From JBJHAX01 sp050480705 (GTDB lineage: Bacteria; Actinomycetota; Nitriliruptoria; Nitriliruptorales; Nitriliruptoraceae), in contig JBJHAX010000005.1 in the NCBI GenBank assembly GCA_050480705.1, positions 1 through 64,000 of the forward strand: DNA of 64,000 bases, written 5' to 3'. Shown here piece after piece: positions 49,096-57,847 of this stretch. The position numbers were made by a program, and so were the translations under genes. Within the stretch, counting starts at the first letter, position 1; every line of letters begins with the position of its first letter. The notes beneath the pieces are model-generated. The model saw nothing but the letters and a program-made list of their open reading frames with translations, was not told the DNA's origin and ran no database searches.

Positions 49096-50436
49096 TCAGA
49101 TCACGCCGAGATCCACCATCGCCCGTCCGACGCGCAGGAACCCCGCGATGTTGGCGCCCTTGACGTAGTCACCTCCGGCCCCGTACTCATCGGCGGTGTC
49201 GTGGCAGAGCGCGTGGATGTCTTCCATGATCCCGCGCAGCCGGTCCTCGGTGTGGTCGAACGTCCAGCGGTCGCGGCTCGCGTTCTGCTGCATCTCGAGC
49301 GCGGAGGTCGCGACCCCGCCGGCGTTGGCGGCCTTGCCAGGACCGAATGCGACGCCCGACTCCGAGAACAGGCGCACCGCGGCGGTGGTCGCAGGCATGT
49401 TCGCGCCCTCGGCGACCAGCCGGCAGCCGTTGGCGACGAGCGCCTTGGCGTCGGCCTCGTCGAGTTCGTTCTCGGTCGCGCACGGCAGCGCGACATCACA
49501 GGGGATCTCCCAGATGCTGCCAGCATCGAGCAGGCGCGCCGACGGACGCTGGTCGACGTAGTCGGACACCCGGCCCCGCTGGTCCTCCTTGACGTCCTTG
49601 AGCAGCTCGAGGTCGATGCCTTCGGGGTCGTGCACGACGCCGTCGGAGTCAGAGCATGCGACGACCGTCGCGCCGAGCTGCCGCGCCTTCTCGATCGCGT
49701 AGATCGCCACGTTCCCGGACCCCGACACGACGCAGGTGGCGCCGTCGAGGCTCGAGTCCTGTGCGCGCAGCATCTCGTTGGCGAAGTACACGACGCCGTA
49801 GCCGGTCGCTTCCTTGCGTACCAGCGCACCGCCCCACTCGATGCCCTTGCCGGTGAGGACACCGGACTCGTAGCGGCCCGTCAGGCGCTTGTACTGCCCG
49901 AAGAGGTGGCCGAGTTCTCGGGTGCCTACGCCGATGTCGCCGGCGGGGACGTCGACGTACTCGCCGAGGTGCCGATGCAGCTCGGTCATGAAGCTCTGAC
50001 AGAAGCGCATGATCTCGCGGTCGGAGCGGCCTCTCGGGTCGAAGTCCGCGCCGCCCTTCGCTCCACCGATCGGCATCCCGGTGAGTGCGTTCTTGAAGAT
50101 CTGCTCGAACGCGAGGAACTTGATGATGCTCAGGTTCACGGAAGGGTGGAAGCGTAGGCCTCCCTTGTAGGGGCCGAGCGCGCTGTTGAACTGGACCCGG
50201 TAGCCCCGATTGACCTGCACGACGCCGTTGTCGTCTTCCCACGTCACACGGAAGATGATCTGGCGCTCGGGTTCGCAGAGCCGCTCGACCACCCGGTTGT
50301 CTGCGAACACCGGATGCCGTTCGAGAACCGGTGCGAGCGATTCGAGGACTTCGCGAACCGCCTGGTGGAATTCCTCCTCACCCCGGTTCCTCGCCACGAT
50401 CTGGTCGAAGAGCTTCTCGATGTTCGCGTCGGTCAT
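49096..50436 (-). CDS. gdhA: NADP-type glutamate dehydrogenase
   Basis: This 446-residue protein has the glutamate-binding region GGLRFHPSVNLSIIKFLAFEQIFKNALTG and catalytic Lys in PIGGAKGGADFDPRGRSD. A Rossmann motif is VVSGSGNVAIYAIEKA. Length and the SNPRG-like RG motif match the bacterial hexameric NADP enzyme, which makes glutamate from 2-oxoglutarate and ammonium. Its start lies inside the end of the membrane protein gene upstream (59-bp overlap). It may therefore be read through from the cupredoxin operon. Confidence 0.95.
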   Translation of the reverse strand: MTDANIEKLFDQIVARNRGEEEFHQAVREVLESLAPVLERHPVFADNRVVERLCEPERQIIFRVTWEDDNGVVQVNRGYRVQFNSALGPYKGGLRFHPSVNLSIIKFLAFEQIFKNALTGMPIGGAKGGADFDPRGRSDREIMRFCQSFMTELHRHLGEYVDVPAGDIGVGTRELGHLFGQYKRLTGRYESGVLTGKGIEWGGALVRKEATGYGVVYFANEMLRAQDSSLDGATCVVSGSGNVAIYAIEKARQLGATVVACSDSDGVVHDPEGIDLELLKDVKEDQRGRVSDYVDQRPSARLLDAGSIWEIPCDVALPCATENELDEADAKALVANGCRLVAEGANMPATTAAVRLFSESGVAFGPGKAANAGGVATSALEMQQNASRDRWTFDHTEDRLRGIMEDIHALCHDTADEYGAGGDYVKGANIAGFLRVGRAMVDLGVI

Positions 50437-51718
50437 CCGGTGGCTCCGTGGCGGGTGTGTTCGCAGGCAGCAGCGCAGCCACCGCGGCGGTGAAGACGCT
50501 CGCGCCGAGCAGCCCCCAGCCAGTCGCGCCGACGGCGCCGTGCACGTCGATGAGGGCCTGCAGGGTGACGAGGGCGACACCGGTGTTGAAGGTAGCGGCG
50601 CGTGTCCTCGCTCCGGTGTCGATGCGCGTTCGGATGCGGGTCCGTGCGTCGTTCGTGCGGCCCCGCAGCATCGGAGCCAGATACAGCAGCGTCGCGAGGA
50701 TGGCCTGCGCCAGCGCTCCGGTGAACGCTGCCGCACCGAGCGCATCGAGATGCCACCAGCGCCCGCTCGCCACGACCGCGACATCCGCCCACAGCACGAC
50801 GGCGATCCACGCGCAGGCGCCGATGATCAGGGGCCTGGGCGCGCCCGGACGGGCGGCCGCCACGACACGCATCACGGGCAGGCACACCAGGGTCGCCGCG
50901 ACGGCGAGCACCGCGAGCGAAGCCGCCGCGAGCAGGCGGGCGGTGGTCGCGATCGCCCCGCCCGCGCCGGTGGCGATGAGAAGGACGACTGCAACCGTCA
51001 GTCCGGTTGCGCCTGCCCTGAGGGCGCGCGCGGCCCTGGCATCGGCGCCCGGCTCGATCCGCGCGCGCGCCATCGACGGACCGAAGAACACCAGCGTCGC
51101 GAGCAGGGTGAGGCCACCCCAGCCGAGCACGTTCGCGTGCAGATGGGCGGTCCGGACGGCGCCGTACCACGCGCCGGACACCACGCCGATGCCGAGCAGC
51201 GCGCCGAGTAGCGCACCGTGGATGAACGCACCGTGGGCGCGTTCGTAGAGGCGAACGATCCAGGCGAAGCGCGCCCCGACGGCCTGGTGGCGCATCCTGC
51301 GGATGCGCAGATATGCGGCGAACACCGACCAGGTGACGATCGTCGCGCCCGTGCCGACGAGCCAGCGGTTGTCACTGGGCATGCCGGCCAGGACGGTGAG
51401 GATTCCCGCGTTGGTGACCAGCGGCCACCACCAGGCCCGCTCACCGGGTGTGCGGGTGAGCGTGCGCGCGAAGTGTTCCGAGAAGGTGAGGACGAGATTG
51501 GTGAGTACGCCGAGCGTGAACAGGTGGACGGCGAACCACCGTCCGCCCGGCAGTCGCTCGCCGGCGGCGATCCAGGCGAGCACGGCAGCGCCGTAGCCGA
51601 GGGCGAGCAGGATGGAGGGTGCTGCGGCGGCGAACGGCGACCCGGGCCGCTGCATCGGTGTGAAGCCGGCGCCCCCGGACAGTGGGAGCGCCGGCGTCGA
51701 CTTCGGAGTGGACGGCAC
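50378..51718 (-). CDS. Polytopic membrane protein resembling NirK-associated membrane domains
   Basis: This protein has 446 residues (GTG 51718), or 425 from an ATG at 51655. It has about 11 hydrophobic spans. Conserved-looking histidines lie in FAVHLFTLGVLTNLVLTFSEHF and in TAHLHANVLGWGGLTL. This HL-x-x-LG-x-x-TN...EHF pattern recalls membrane domains found with actinobacterial copper nitrite reductases and NnrS-like heme proteins. I recall this rather than having verified it. It lies 11 bp after a cupredoxin gene on the same strand, supporting a copper/heme electron-transfer role. Confidence 0.6.
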   Translation of the reverse strand: MPSTPKSTPALPLSGGAGFTPMQRPGSPFAAAAPSILLALGYGAAVLAWIAAGERLPGGRWFAVHLFTLGVLTNLVLTFSEHFARTLTRTPGERAWWWPLVTNAGILTVLAGMPSDNRWLVGTGATIVTWSVFAAYLRIRRMRHQAVGARFAWIVRLYERAHGAFIHGALLGALLGIGVVSGAWYGAVRTAHLHANVLGWGGLTLLATLVFFGPSMARARIEPGADARAARALRAGATGLTVAVVLLIATGAGGAIATTARLLAAASLAVLAVAATLVCLPVMRVVAAARPGAPRPLIIGACAWIAVVLWADVAVVASGRWWHLDALGAAAFTGALAQAILATLLYLAPMLRGRTNDARTRIRTRIDTGARTRAATFNTGVALVTLQALIDVHGAVGATGWGLLGASVFTAAVAALLPANTPATEPPDDRREHREALRPDRGEEPG

Positions 51719-51729
51719 GGCGGGACCGT

Positions 51730-52089
51730 TCAGCGAACGGTGAGCGTCCCCTCCATGCCGGCTTCGCGGTGACCGGGGATGTCGCAATAGAAGGTGTAGG
51801 TGCCTGCCGCGAGGTCGATCGTTCCGGTGGCGGTCTCGCCCGGGTCGACATGGATCGGGTCGACGGCCTCGCCTTCGACGAGCAGGTCGTGCTCGACGGC
51901 TCCGACGTTGACCAGCGTCACCTCGGCGCCTCCAGCGGTGATCGTGACCGCGTCGGGTTCGAAGAACAGGTCGGCGGCTTCGATCGTGACAGCGTCTGCA
52001 GCGGGCTGGTCCGCCGGTGCGTCCTCGCCACCGCAGGCGGCGAGGACGAATGCAGCGGACAGTGCGAGTGCGATGTGACGGACATGCAT
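51730..52089 (-). CDS. Cupredoxin lipoprotein 1
   Basis: This 119-residue protein has a signal peptide with lipobox LAAC (cleavage before Cys19). A type-I copper fold follows with ligands His67 (GAVEHDLLVEG), Cys102, His107 and Met112 (YCDIPGHREAGM). It should be a membrane-anchored electron carrier on the outer face. GAGCG/CAGGAG precedes the ATG. It is the first gene of a leftward operon with the polytopic membrane protein. A second cupredoxin with the same ligand spacing lies at 57961-58335. Confidence 0.9.
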   Translation of the reverse strand: MHVRHIALALSAAFVLAACGGEDAPADQPAADAVTIEAADLFFEPDAVTITAGGAEVTLVNVGAVEHDLLVEGEAVDPIHVDPGETATGTIDLAAGTYTFYCDIPGHREAGMEGTLTVR

Positions 52090-52176
52090 GAAGGACGCTC
52101 CTGCGTCGGCCGCGAACGGCATTCGCGGGGGTTGGCGGGCGCGGGGCCAGCATCGTTCCGCGCGCCCTGCTTATCG

Positions 52177-52200
52177 TTGTGTAGTTTACTAAGCGTTAGG
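52177..52200 (-). promoter_or_regulatory. AT-rich promoter island of the cupredoxin operon
   Basis: Read on the minus strand this island contains CTAACGCTTAGTAAACTAC. The 12-base core CTAAC-G-CTTAGT recurs, with one change, as CTAACACTTAGT upstream of the second cupredoxin gene (57859-57870). It is one of very few AT-rich patches in the block. It is placed about 90-110 bp before the cupredoxin start codon. A shared regulator site is likely, perhaps for the Rrf2 protein. Confidence 0.45.
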
Positions 52201-53338
52201 CTGGCTGTCGAATCGTCACTCCTGGATCGTCGTGCGGTGTCGCGGTCGACGCCGCACGCCGCCGTTCGGACACGACGACGAGTGCGACCGCTACGGACTG
52301 CATCAGTCCGAGCGCGATTGTGGCGCGAACCAGGCCGTCGGGCCACAGCGTCGGGAACTGGGATGCGGCGAGCATGGGGAGATGGACCAGCCCCTGGTGG
52401 TAGAGCACCCCGCCTGAAGCGATCGCGAGTGCGAGCACCCGGCCGTCACGTCCCCACCGCGCCCAGGCAGCACCGCCGAGTCCGATCGCGAGGAAGAGCG
52501 AGGTGTGGAGTATCCCGAACAGCTCGTCCAGCGGATCGGACGGGAAGGCGACGAGATCGTCCACGAGATGGATCAGGTTGGCTCCGGCGACGGCCGCGAT
52601 CACCAGCGCCGTGCGTCGACGCAGTCGTTCGGGGTCGCGATGCGCTCCGAGAAACGCCAGTGCGAGCACAACCGTGGCGGCGACGATCCACGGCCATGGT
52701 GACGGTGGATCGACCCAGACGAGCTCGCCGCGCACGTCCAGCCGCTGCCCGTCGAGCGTCAGCGGCAGTTCCCAGGCCGCGAAGCTTCCCGCTGCGTCGT
52801 CCGCGTGGCCGATCGGTCCCACGAGTTCGGCACGCATCGCTGCCAGCGCCACCGGCGACGCCTCGACGAACGCGGGTGGCTGCGGTGACATCCAGTGGGT
52901 GCGATGGTCATGCCATATCCACTCAGGGTTGCTGCTGACGTGCCGCCACAGCGGTGGCGCGCTCGCATCGACGTCCGGTGGGATCGCGACGTCGCCGTAG
53001 CGCGCCCGGTTGAGCCAGGCGGCGGGCGAGCGTGCGTTCTCGTGCACGCCGTCGGGGCCGATGCGCACGTAGGGCTCCCCGTCGTAGCCCTCGACGACGA
53101 GCGTGGCGTCGAGCTCGTTGGTGACGCCGATGAGAAGGCCGCCGGTGTAGACCGTCACCTCGACGCCCTGGGGCGTGGGATCTGCGACGACGCGGCTGGC
53201 GACGTTGGTCGTCTCCGCGGTGCGCGTGTGCGCGGATGCCGGTGAGGTCGAGCCGGCGACGAACGCGGCCGTGATAATGACGAGCAGGACGCAGCGTTCG
53301 ACGGCCGCCGGCCTGCGGGTTCGCGTCACCTGGCTCAC
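52196..53338 (-). CDS. Secreted-domain membrane protein of the heme-copper locus, unknown function
   Basis: This 380-residue protein has a signal peptide ending PASAHTRTAE. An extracytoplasmic beta-rich domain of about 190 residues follows, with the conserved-looking WLNRARYGDVAIPPD and EWIWHDHRTHWMSP (several His/Trp). Five or so membrane spans form the C-terminus. The GTG at 53338 overlaps the ctaB stop by three bases, so it is in the oxidase operon. The His-rich WHDHRTHW segment could bind copper or heme. No family name is claimed. Confidence 0.65.
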   Translation of the reverse strand: MSQVTRTRRPAAVERCVLLVIITAAFVAGSTSPASAHTRTAETTNVASRVVADPTPQGVEVTVYTGGLLIGVTNELDATLVVEGYDGEPYVRIGPDGVHENARSPAAWLNRARYGDVAIPPDVDASAPPLWRHVSSNPEWIWHDHRTHWMSPQPPAFVEASPVALAAMRAELVGPIGHADDAAGSFAAWELPLTLDGQRLDVRGELVWVDPPSPWPWIVAATVVLALAFLGAHRDPERLRRRTALVIAAVAGANLIHLVDDLVAFPSDPLDELFGILHTSLFLAIGLGGAAWARWGRDGRVLALAIASGGVLYHQGLVHLPMLAASQFPTLWPDGLVRATIALGLMQSVAVALVVVSERRRAASTATPHDDPGVTIRQPA

Positions 53339-54246
53339 GTGAAGAATCCGGCGATCCCGATCGCGATGAAGACCCCCGCGAGGTAGGCATTGGACGAATG
53401 GAACGTGCGCCACGCACGCGACGGACTCGGATCGGCGACGAGCGCGAACGCGCGTGCGACGAACCAGGCGCCGCCTGCGGCGAGTGCGACCGCGAGCGGG
53501 ATGCCGCCGACACCGGACGCGGGAACGGCGAGGGTGGCCAGCGCAGTCGCGACGGCATAGCCAGCACCGTGCTGTGCTGCGCGTTTCGGACCGGCGACGA
53601 TCGGCAGCATCGGCACGCCGGCCTGTCCGTAGTCTGATCCGGTGCCGATCGCGAGCGCCCAGAAGTGGATGGGCGTCCACGACACGACGACGACGAACAT
53701 CGCGATCGCGGGCAAGCCCACCTCGCCGGTGACCGCAGCCCAGCCGATCAGGGGCGGAGCAGCTCCCGCAGCACCGCCGACGACGATGTTCTGGGGGGTT
53801 CGTCGTTTGAGCCAGCAGGTGTACAGGCCGACGTACCACGCCCATGCGCCGAAGGTCAGTGCTGCGGCGAGCGTGCCCGCGATCATGTAGAGCGCAACGG
53901 TGCCGGCTATCAGAAGCCCTGCGGCGAACGTCAGGGCGGAGCGCGGGCTCACGCGTCCCGAGGGCAGCGGCCGGTGCGCCGTGCGACGCATCTTCGCGTC
54001 GATGTCGCGGTCGATGACCATGTTCACGGCGTGCGCCGACCCGGAGACGAACGCGCCGCCGGTGACCGTGGCTGCCAGCAGCGCGGCGCCCGGCCAGCCG
54101 CCCGCCGCCGCGATCATCGCGGGGACGGTCGTGATGAGCAGCAGCTCGACGATCCTCGGCTTGGTGAGCGCGATGTGGTCGGCGACGACGCGCCACCGGC
54201 CGGCCGCGGTCGTCTCCGCGGCCAGCGGGGCGCTCGACGCCGTCAC
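53335..54246 (-). CDS. ctaB: Protoheme IX farnesyltransferase (heme O synthase)
   Basis: This 303-residue protein is of the UbiA prenyltransferase family, with the prenyl-diphosphate Mg-binding motif NMVIDRDIDAKMRRTAHRPLPSGRVS and the second Asp-rich region around YVGLYT...RRTPQNIVVGG. It converts heme B to heme O. It directly follows the subunit I gene (one base between stop and GTG start). Together with ctaA in the same cluster it supplies heme A-type cofactor. Confidence 0.95.
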   Translation of the reverse strand: MTASSAPLAAETTAAGRWRVVADHIALTKPRIVELLLITTVPAMIAAAGGWPGAALLAATVTGGAFVSGSAHAVNMVIDRDIDAKMRRTAHRPLPSGRVSPRSALTFAAGLLIAGTVALYMIAGTLAAALTFGAWAWYVGLYTCWLKRRTPQNIVVGGAAGAAPPLIGWAAVTGEVGLPAIAMFVVVVSWTPIHFWALAIGTGSDYGQAGVPMLPIVAGPKRAAQHGAGYAVATALATLAVPASGVGGIPLAVALAAGGAWFVARAFALVADPSPSRAWRTFHSSNAYLAGVFIAIGIAGFFT

Positions 54247-54247
54247 C

Positions 54248-56014
54248 TCAGCCCACCGGCCAGGCTTGCGACAGGTTCAGATGCGCCGCGAGGTACATGA
54301 TCACGAACCACGCCAGGAACACGAGCACCAGGACGTAGGTGCCGGGCGCCTCGAAGCGTGCCCAGCGCCCCTTGAGTCCCGGGGTGAGTTCGGCGTGATG
54401 ATCGAGCTGCGGCACACGCTCCACCGGCGCTTCGCCGCGTGCCGCCGCCATCTGGGAGGCGAACACGATCTGCAGGCCTTCGTCGCCGCGCTCGGTGCGC
54501 TCGCCCCAGAACAGCGTCGCCACCATGTTCCAGACGAACATTGCTCCGCCCACCACCGCGATGACGGCGCCCACCGAGATGAGCAGCATCACCGATGGGA
54601 TCATGCCGCCGGCGCCGTAGAGGTCGACGGTCAGTGGCGATGCCGTGTAGTCGAGGTCGGAGACACGCCGCGGCACGCCGCGCTGGCCGGCGTAGAGCAT
54701 GCCGAGCGTGAGGATCGCCAGCCCGATAGCGAAGACGTACGGCTGCCAGCGGGCCATCGTGACGTGCCGCAGCTTGCGCCGACTGAGCAGGGGCACCAGG
54801 TAGTACGAGATCCCCATGAACGCCAGCGTGGTGCCCGACACGACGGTGGCGTGGAAGTGCCCCACGACGAACAGCGTGTTGTGGATGAGCATGTTCAGTT
54901 GCATCGTGCCCATGAGCACGCCCGTCACCCCGGCGATGAACCCGAAGTACACGATGCTCAGCACCAGCGAGGAGAAGCCTGGCTCCCGCCAGGGCGCCTT
55001 CTTCAACCATCCGAACAGGCCACGGGTGAATCCGCGTTCCCGCTGTGCGACCTCGATCGCCGCAGGGATCGAGAACGCGTGGATGAGGCTCGCCAGCACC
55101 GCCAGGTAGAGGAAGTAGCTGGTGTTCATGATGCGGTGGCTCGTGCCCAGACCCGGGTCGACGAGCAGGTGGTGGACCGCGCCAAGGTGGATGAAGGCGA
55201 TGTAGAGCAGGAACGCGAAGCGGCTCAGGCCCTCGTTGACAGGGCGCCCTCCGAGGGTCAGTGCGATCAGCGCGTACCACACGGCGACCATCGCGGCCAG
55301 GTTGACCTGCTGCGCGCCGTGCCCGATACCCCAGAAGAACAGGCGGTACGTGGCGGGATCGACGCCGTCGATGACCCCGATCGAATCGAGGAACAACATG
55401 CCGTAGGCGACCGCGCCCGTTCCGAGCGCATAGATCGCGATGACCGCCGCGGCGACGAGGCCGTAGACGACCAGGGGCAGCGACCCTTCGTAGGTCCGCT
55501 CGCGCCGTGCGACGACGATGTTGGCGAAGAAGTGGATGCAGGCGACGAGCACACCGACGGCGAACAGCAGCACGCCCAGGTAGTACAGCGGGTGTGCCGT
55601 CAGCGGCGGATAGGCCGTGAACATCACGGTCGCCTGCCCCGTGAACATCGCCCATTGGGCCAGTGCCACGCCGACAACCATCATGACGAAGTTCGCCCAG
55701 GCGACCTTCGGGGCGAGCATGCGGGCGTTGAGCAGGACCGTGGAGCCGAAGTACAGCGCCGCGACCTCGAAGAACAGGATCCAGAACAGCAGCATGGTGG
55801 CGCCGTGGCTCGCAAGCAGGCGGTACCACCAGTCGTCGTTGATCGGCAGGCCCTGCCGTTGCAGGGCGATGAGGATCGCCATGACGCCGCCTGCTGCGAG
55901 CAGGACGACCGCCACCACGGCATTGGCCAGGGTGTGTCGTTGTCCGGCGAGGCTGACCCTGAAGCCGGTGACCTCGCAGTCGCGGAAGGTCGGCGTGTCG
56001 ATGGTTGCGCTCAC
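54248..56014 (-). CDS. B-family heme-copper oxidoreductase subunit I lacking the active-site Tyr (candidate NO reductase)
   Basis: This 588-residue protein has about 13-14 spans. Low-spin heme ligands are His70 (ASHGATM) and His388. The high-spin heme ligand is His386 (HNTLFVVGHFHATVVSG). Cu/Fe-B ligands are His232, His281 and His282 (LGAVHHLLVDPGL). The HHxxxDPG and HNTxxxxGHFH patterns are those of B-family (ba3-type) enzymes. In oxygen reductases the residue four after the first B-site His is the cross-linked Tyr (HPxVY). Here it is GHGAQQ, giving Gln236. Loss of this Tyr is known from nitric oxide reductases derived from this superfamily (eNOR/sNOR types). The gene heads ctaB and follows subunit II. 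Confidence 0.85.
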   Translation of the reverse strand: MSATIDTPTFRDCEVTGFRVSLAGQRHTLANAVVAVVLLAAGGVMAILIALQRQGLPINDDWWYRLLASHGATMLLFWILFFEVAALYFGSTVLLNARMLAPKVAWANFVMMVVGVALAQWAMFTGQATVMFTAYPPLTAHPLYYLGVLLFAVGVLVACIHFFANIVVARRERTYEGSLPLVVYGLVAAAVIAIYALGTGAVAYGMLFLDSIGVIDGVDPATYRLFFWGIGHGAQQVNLAAMVAVWYALIALTLGGRPVNEGLSRFAFLLYIAFIHLGAVHHLLVDPGLGTSHRIMNTSYFLYLAVLASLIHAFSIPAAIEVAQRERGFTRGLFGWLKKAPWREPGFSSLVLSIVYFGFIAGVTGVLMGTMQLNMLIHNTLFVVGHFHATVVSGTTLAFMGISYYLVPLLSRRKLRHVTMARWQPYVFAIGLAILTLGMLYAGQRGVPRRVSDLDYTASPLTVDLYGAGGMIPSVMLLISVGAVIAVVGGAMFVWNMVATLFWGERTERGDEGLQIVFASQMAAARGEAPVERVPQLDHHAELTPGLKGRWARFEAPGTYVLVLVFLAWFVIMYLAAHLNLSQAWPVG

Positions 56015-56039
56015 GATGCTTCCCTCGCGTCCGATTCGG

Positions 56040-56597
56040 TCAGTCGACGACGATCAGGCCGGTCATCACGTGATGGCCGAGCCCGCAGTACTCGTTGCAG
56101 ACGATCGGGAACTCGCCCGTCTCGTCCGGGGTGATGCGGATGACGTACAGGTAGCCGGGCAGCACCTGGAAGTTCAGGTTGACCGGCTGCAGCGACAGCC
56201 CGTGCTGGACGTCGGTCGACGACACGAGCAAGCGGTAGGTCTCACCCTTCTGCAGCTGCAGGACGGGTCGGAACGCGAACTGGTTCGCGTGCAGGTAGAC
56301 GTCGCTGCCGGGCGGGGGTGCGACAACCGCGGCCCCGGCGATCTCGTCGACCTGATACTCGTCGACGAACGCCTCGACTTCGGCGGCGAACACCGCGGGA
56401 TGGATTCGGTAGGACTCGATGGGTGTCTGCTGCTGGCCGATGCCCAGCCAGATGTACATCCCGCTGAAGAGGATCAGGCACCACACGAACGCGATCGTCA
56501 GCCAACGCCGCTCGTCGGGGCCGAGTTTTGTCCACCAGCGCTCGGGGGGAGGCAGGAGGGTCGAGCGAACCTCCGTGTTGCCCTGGTCGCTGTTCAT
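56040..56597 (-). CDS. Heme-copper oxidoreductase subunit II with CuA site
   Basis: This 185-residue protein has a single N-terminal span (LTIAFVWCLILFSGMYIWLGIG, about residues 33-54) and a cupredoxin domain. CuA ligands are His132 (TDVQHGLSLQPVNLNFQVLPG), Cys167, Cys171, His175 and Met178 (VCNEYCGLGHHVM). A CuA site means electrons come from a cytochrome c or a cupredoxin, not from quinol directly. The short single-span form is typical of B-family enzymes. It lies 25 bp upstream of subunit I. Confidence 0.92.
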   Translation of the reverse strand: MNSDQGNTEVRSTLLPPPERWWTKLGPDERRWLTIAFVWCLILFSGMYIWLGIGQQQTPIESYRIHPAVFAAEVEAFVDEYQVDEIAGAAVVAPPPGSDVYLHANQFAFRPVLQLQKGETYRLLVSSTDVQHGLSLQPVNLNFQVLPGYLYVIRITPDETGEFPIVCNEYCGLGHHVMTGLIVVD

Positions 56598-56610
56598 CCG
56601 ATCCTCCTCG

Positions 56611-56796
56611 TCATCGGGTGCCCCATGTGGGCAGTTCCGCCAATTCCCACAGGCCCCATCCGAGATAGAGCAGGCCGGGAACGACGACGCTGATGGCGAT
56701 CAGCAGCCAGATGTTGTCGAGCATCCGCTGCTGCCACGGTGTCTCTCCGCCTGCCGTGCGGTCAGGTGGTGACGTGCTCTCGTCGTGCTGGTTCAC
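56611..56796 (-). CDS. Small single-span subunit of the heme-copper complex
   Basis: This 61-residue protein has one hydrophobic helix (NIWLLIAISVVVPGLLYLGWGLWELAE) after a polar N-terminus (MNQHDESTSPPDRTAGGETPW). It overlaps the ctaA stop by four bases and precedes subunit II by 13 bp. Position and topology match the subunit IIa-type small helix of ba3-like complexes. It probably completes the second helix missing in the short subunit II. Confidence 0.75.
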   Translation of the reverse strand: MNQHDESTSPPDRTAGGETPWQQRMLDNIWLLIAISVVVPGLLYLGWGLWELAELPTWGTR

Positions 56797-57779
56797 ACCA
56801 GGACCTCCTCACGGGTGTGGCCGGCGGTGCCGGACGGGTCGTCGTTGCTGCTCGTCGGAGAAAGCGCCAGTGCCCCCGCGAGGACGAGCGCGGTCCACAG
56901 CCAGCTCGCCACTGCGAGGTGCGCGATGGCGCTCGCGACATGGGCCTCGGTCAGCACGTTCGTGATACCGAGCGCGACCTGCAGCGCGACGAGCGCAACC
57001 GCGACCGTCGCCAGGCGCGCGATCCACACGGTTGGTGGGCGACGGTGCTGGCGGCGCAGGCGTACCGCGAGGGCGATGACCGCTGCGGCGACCAGGTAGC
57101 CGCCCGCGCGGTGGGTGACATGGAGGACCTCGCGCATGTGGCCTGTCCACGCGTCGGCGGTCAGCCAGATCGGGAATGCGTTGAAGACGTGTGCGGCGCC
57201 CCGGCCGGTCGCCTGCCCACCGAGTGCCGACTGTGCGAGCACGAGGCCTGCGACCACCAGCGCCCAGGTGCCCGATCGGTGCAGCGCCGCCGTGTCGGTT
57301 CCGGTGCTGTTGGACAGGCCCGGAGCAGCGGGCGCGCGGGAGCGCACGGCGATCACGACCAGGCAGGCGACGATGATGAACGACATGGCCAGGTGCGAGG
57401 TGACCAGGCCTGCACGCAGGTGGAGCAGCACGACCGCAGCCCCGAGGCCGGCCTGGATGATCACCAGGACCGCAGCGATGGTCGTGAGCCGCAGTGGCCA
57501 GCGGTCGCGGTGCCGGTGCCGCCACGTCCAGATGAGCAGGGCGGCGATCATCATCCCGACGACGCCGGCCCACAGGCGGTGGCTGTGCTCGAGCCACATG
57601 TGCAGGTCAGCGGGTGGAATCCACTGCCCGTAGCACGCCGGCCAGTCCGGGCAGGCGAGCCCCGAGTCCGTTGCCCTGACCGCACCCCCCATGGCGATGA
57701 GCAGCAGCGTCGCCACGATGCTCGCCGATGCGAGCCGTCGGATACCCGCGGCGGGGTCCGGCTGGGGGCTCCCGGTCAC
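56793..57779 (-). CDS. ctaA: Heme A synthase (COX15/CtaA)
   Basis: This 328-residue protein has eight spans. The motif GGAVRATDSGLACPDWPACYGQW carries the Cys pair of the first extracytoplasmic loop, and LEHSHRLWAG carries a heme-ligand His. Later His residues lie in VTSHLAMS, VTHRAGGY and IAHLAVAS. It oxidises heme O to heme A. The GTG at 57779 is the first codon of the leftward heme-copper operon (ctaA, small subunit, II, I, ctaB, secreted protein). Confidence 0.93.
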   Translation of the reverse strand: MTGSPQPDPAAGIRRLASASIVATLLLIAMGGAVRATDSGLACPDWPACYGQWIPPADLHMWLEHSHRLWAGVVGMMIAALLIWTWRHRHRDRWPLRLTTIAAVLVIIQAGLGAAVVLLHLRAGLVTSHLAMSFIIVACLVVIAVRSRAPAAPGLSNSTGTDTAALHRSGTWALVVAGLVLAQSALGGQATGRGAAHVFNAFPIWLTADAWTGHMREVLHVTHRAGGYLVAAAVIALAVRLRRQHRRPPTVWIARLATVAVALVALQVALGITNVLTEAHVASAIAHLAVASWLWTALVLAGALALSPTSSNDDPSGTAGHTREEVLV

Positions 57780-57847
57780 GATCGTGCTCCCGTCCCTGGT
57801 GCATCATTCACGCGATCACGCGCGGATGCAAGTAGTTCGCTAACCAT

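Noticed and set aside
54243..55829. Second long minus-strand frame inside subunit I
   Set aside because: It is another reading frame of the same strand with no hydrophobic spans in the right places. The subunit I frame has all heme ligands.
54248..56014. Ordinary aa3-type cytochrome c oxidase
   Set aside because: Spacing of the ligands is B-family, the active-site Tyr is Gln, and subunit III and IV genes are absent.
53900..56134. Very long open frame on the plus strand (over 700 codons) opposite subunit I and ctaB
   Set aside because: It is antisense to genes with complete, recognisable motifs. Its translation is Arg/His/Asp-rich low-complexity sequence, an effect of high GC and codon bias.
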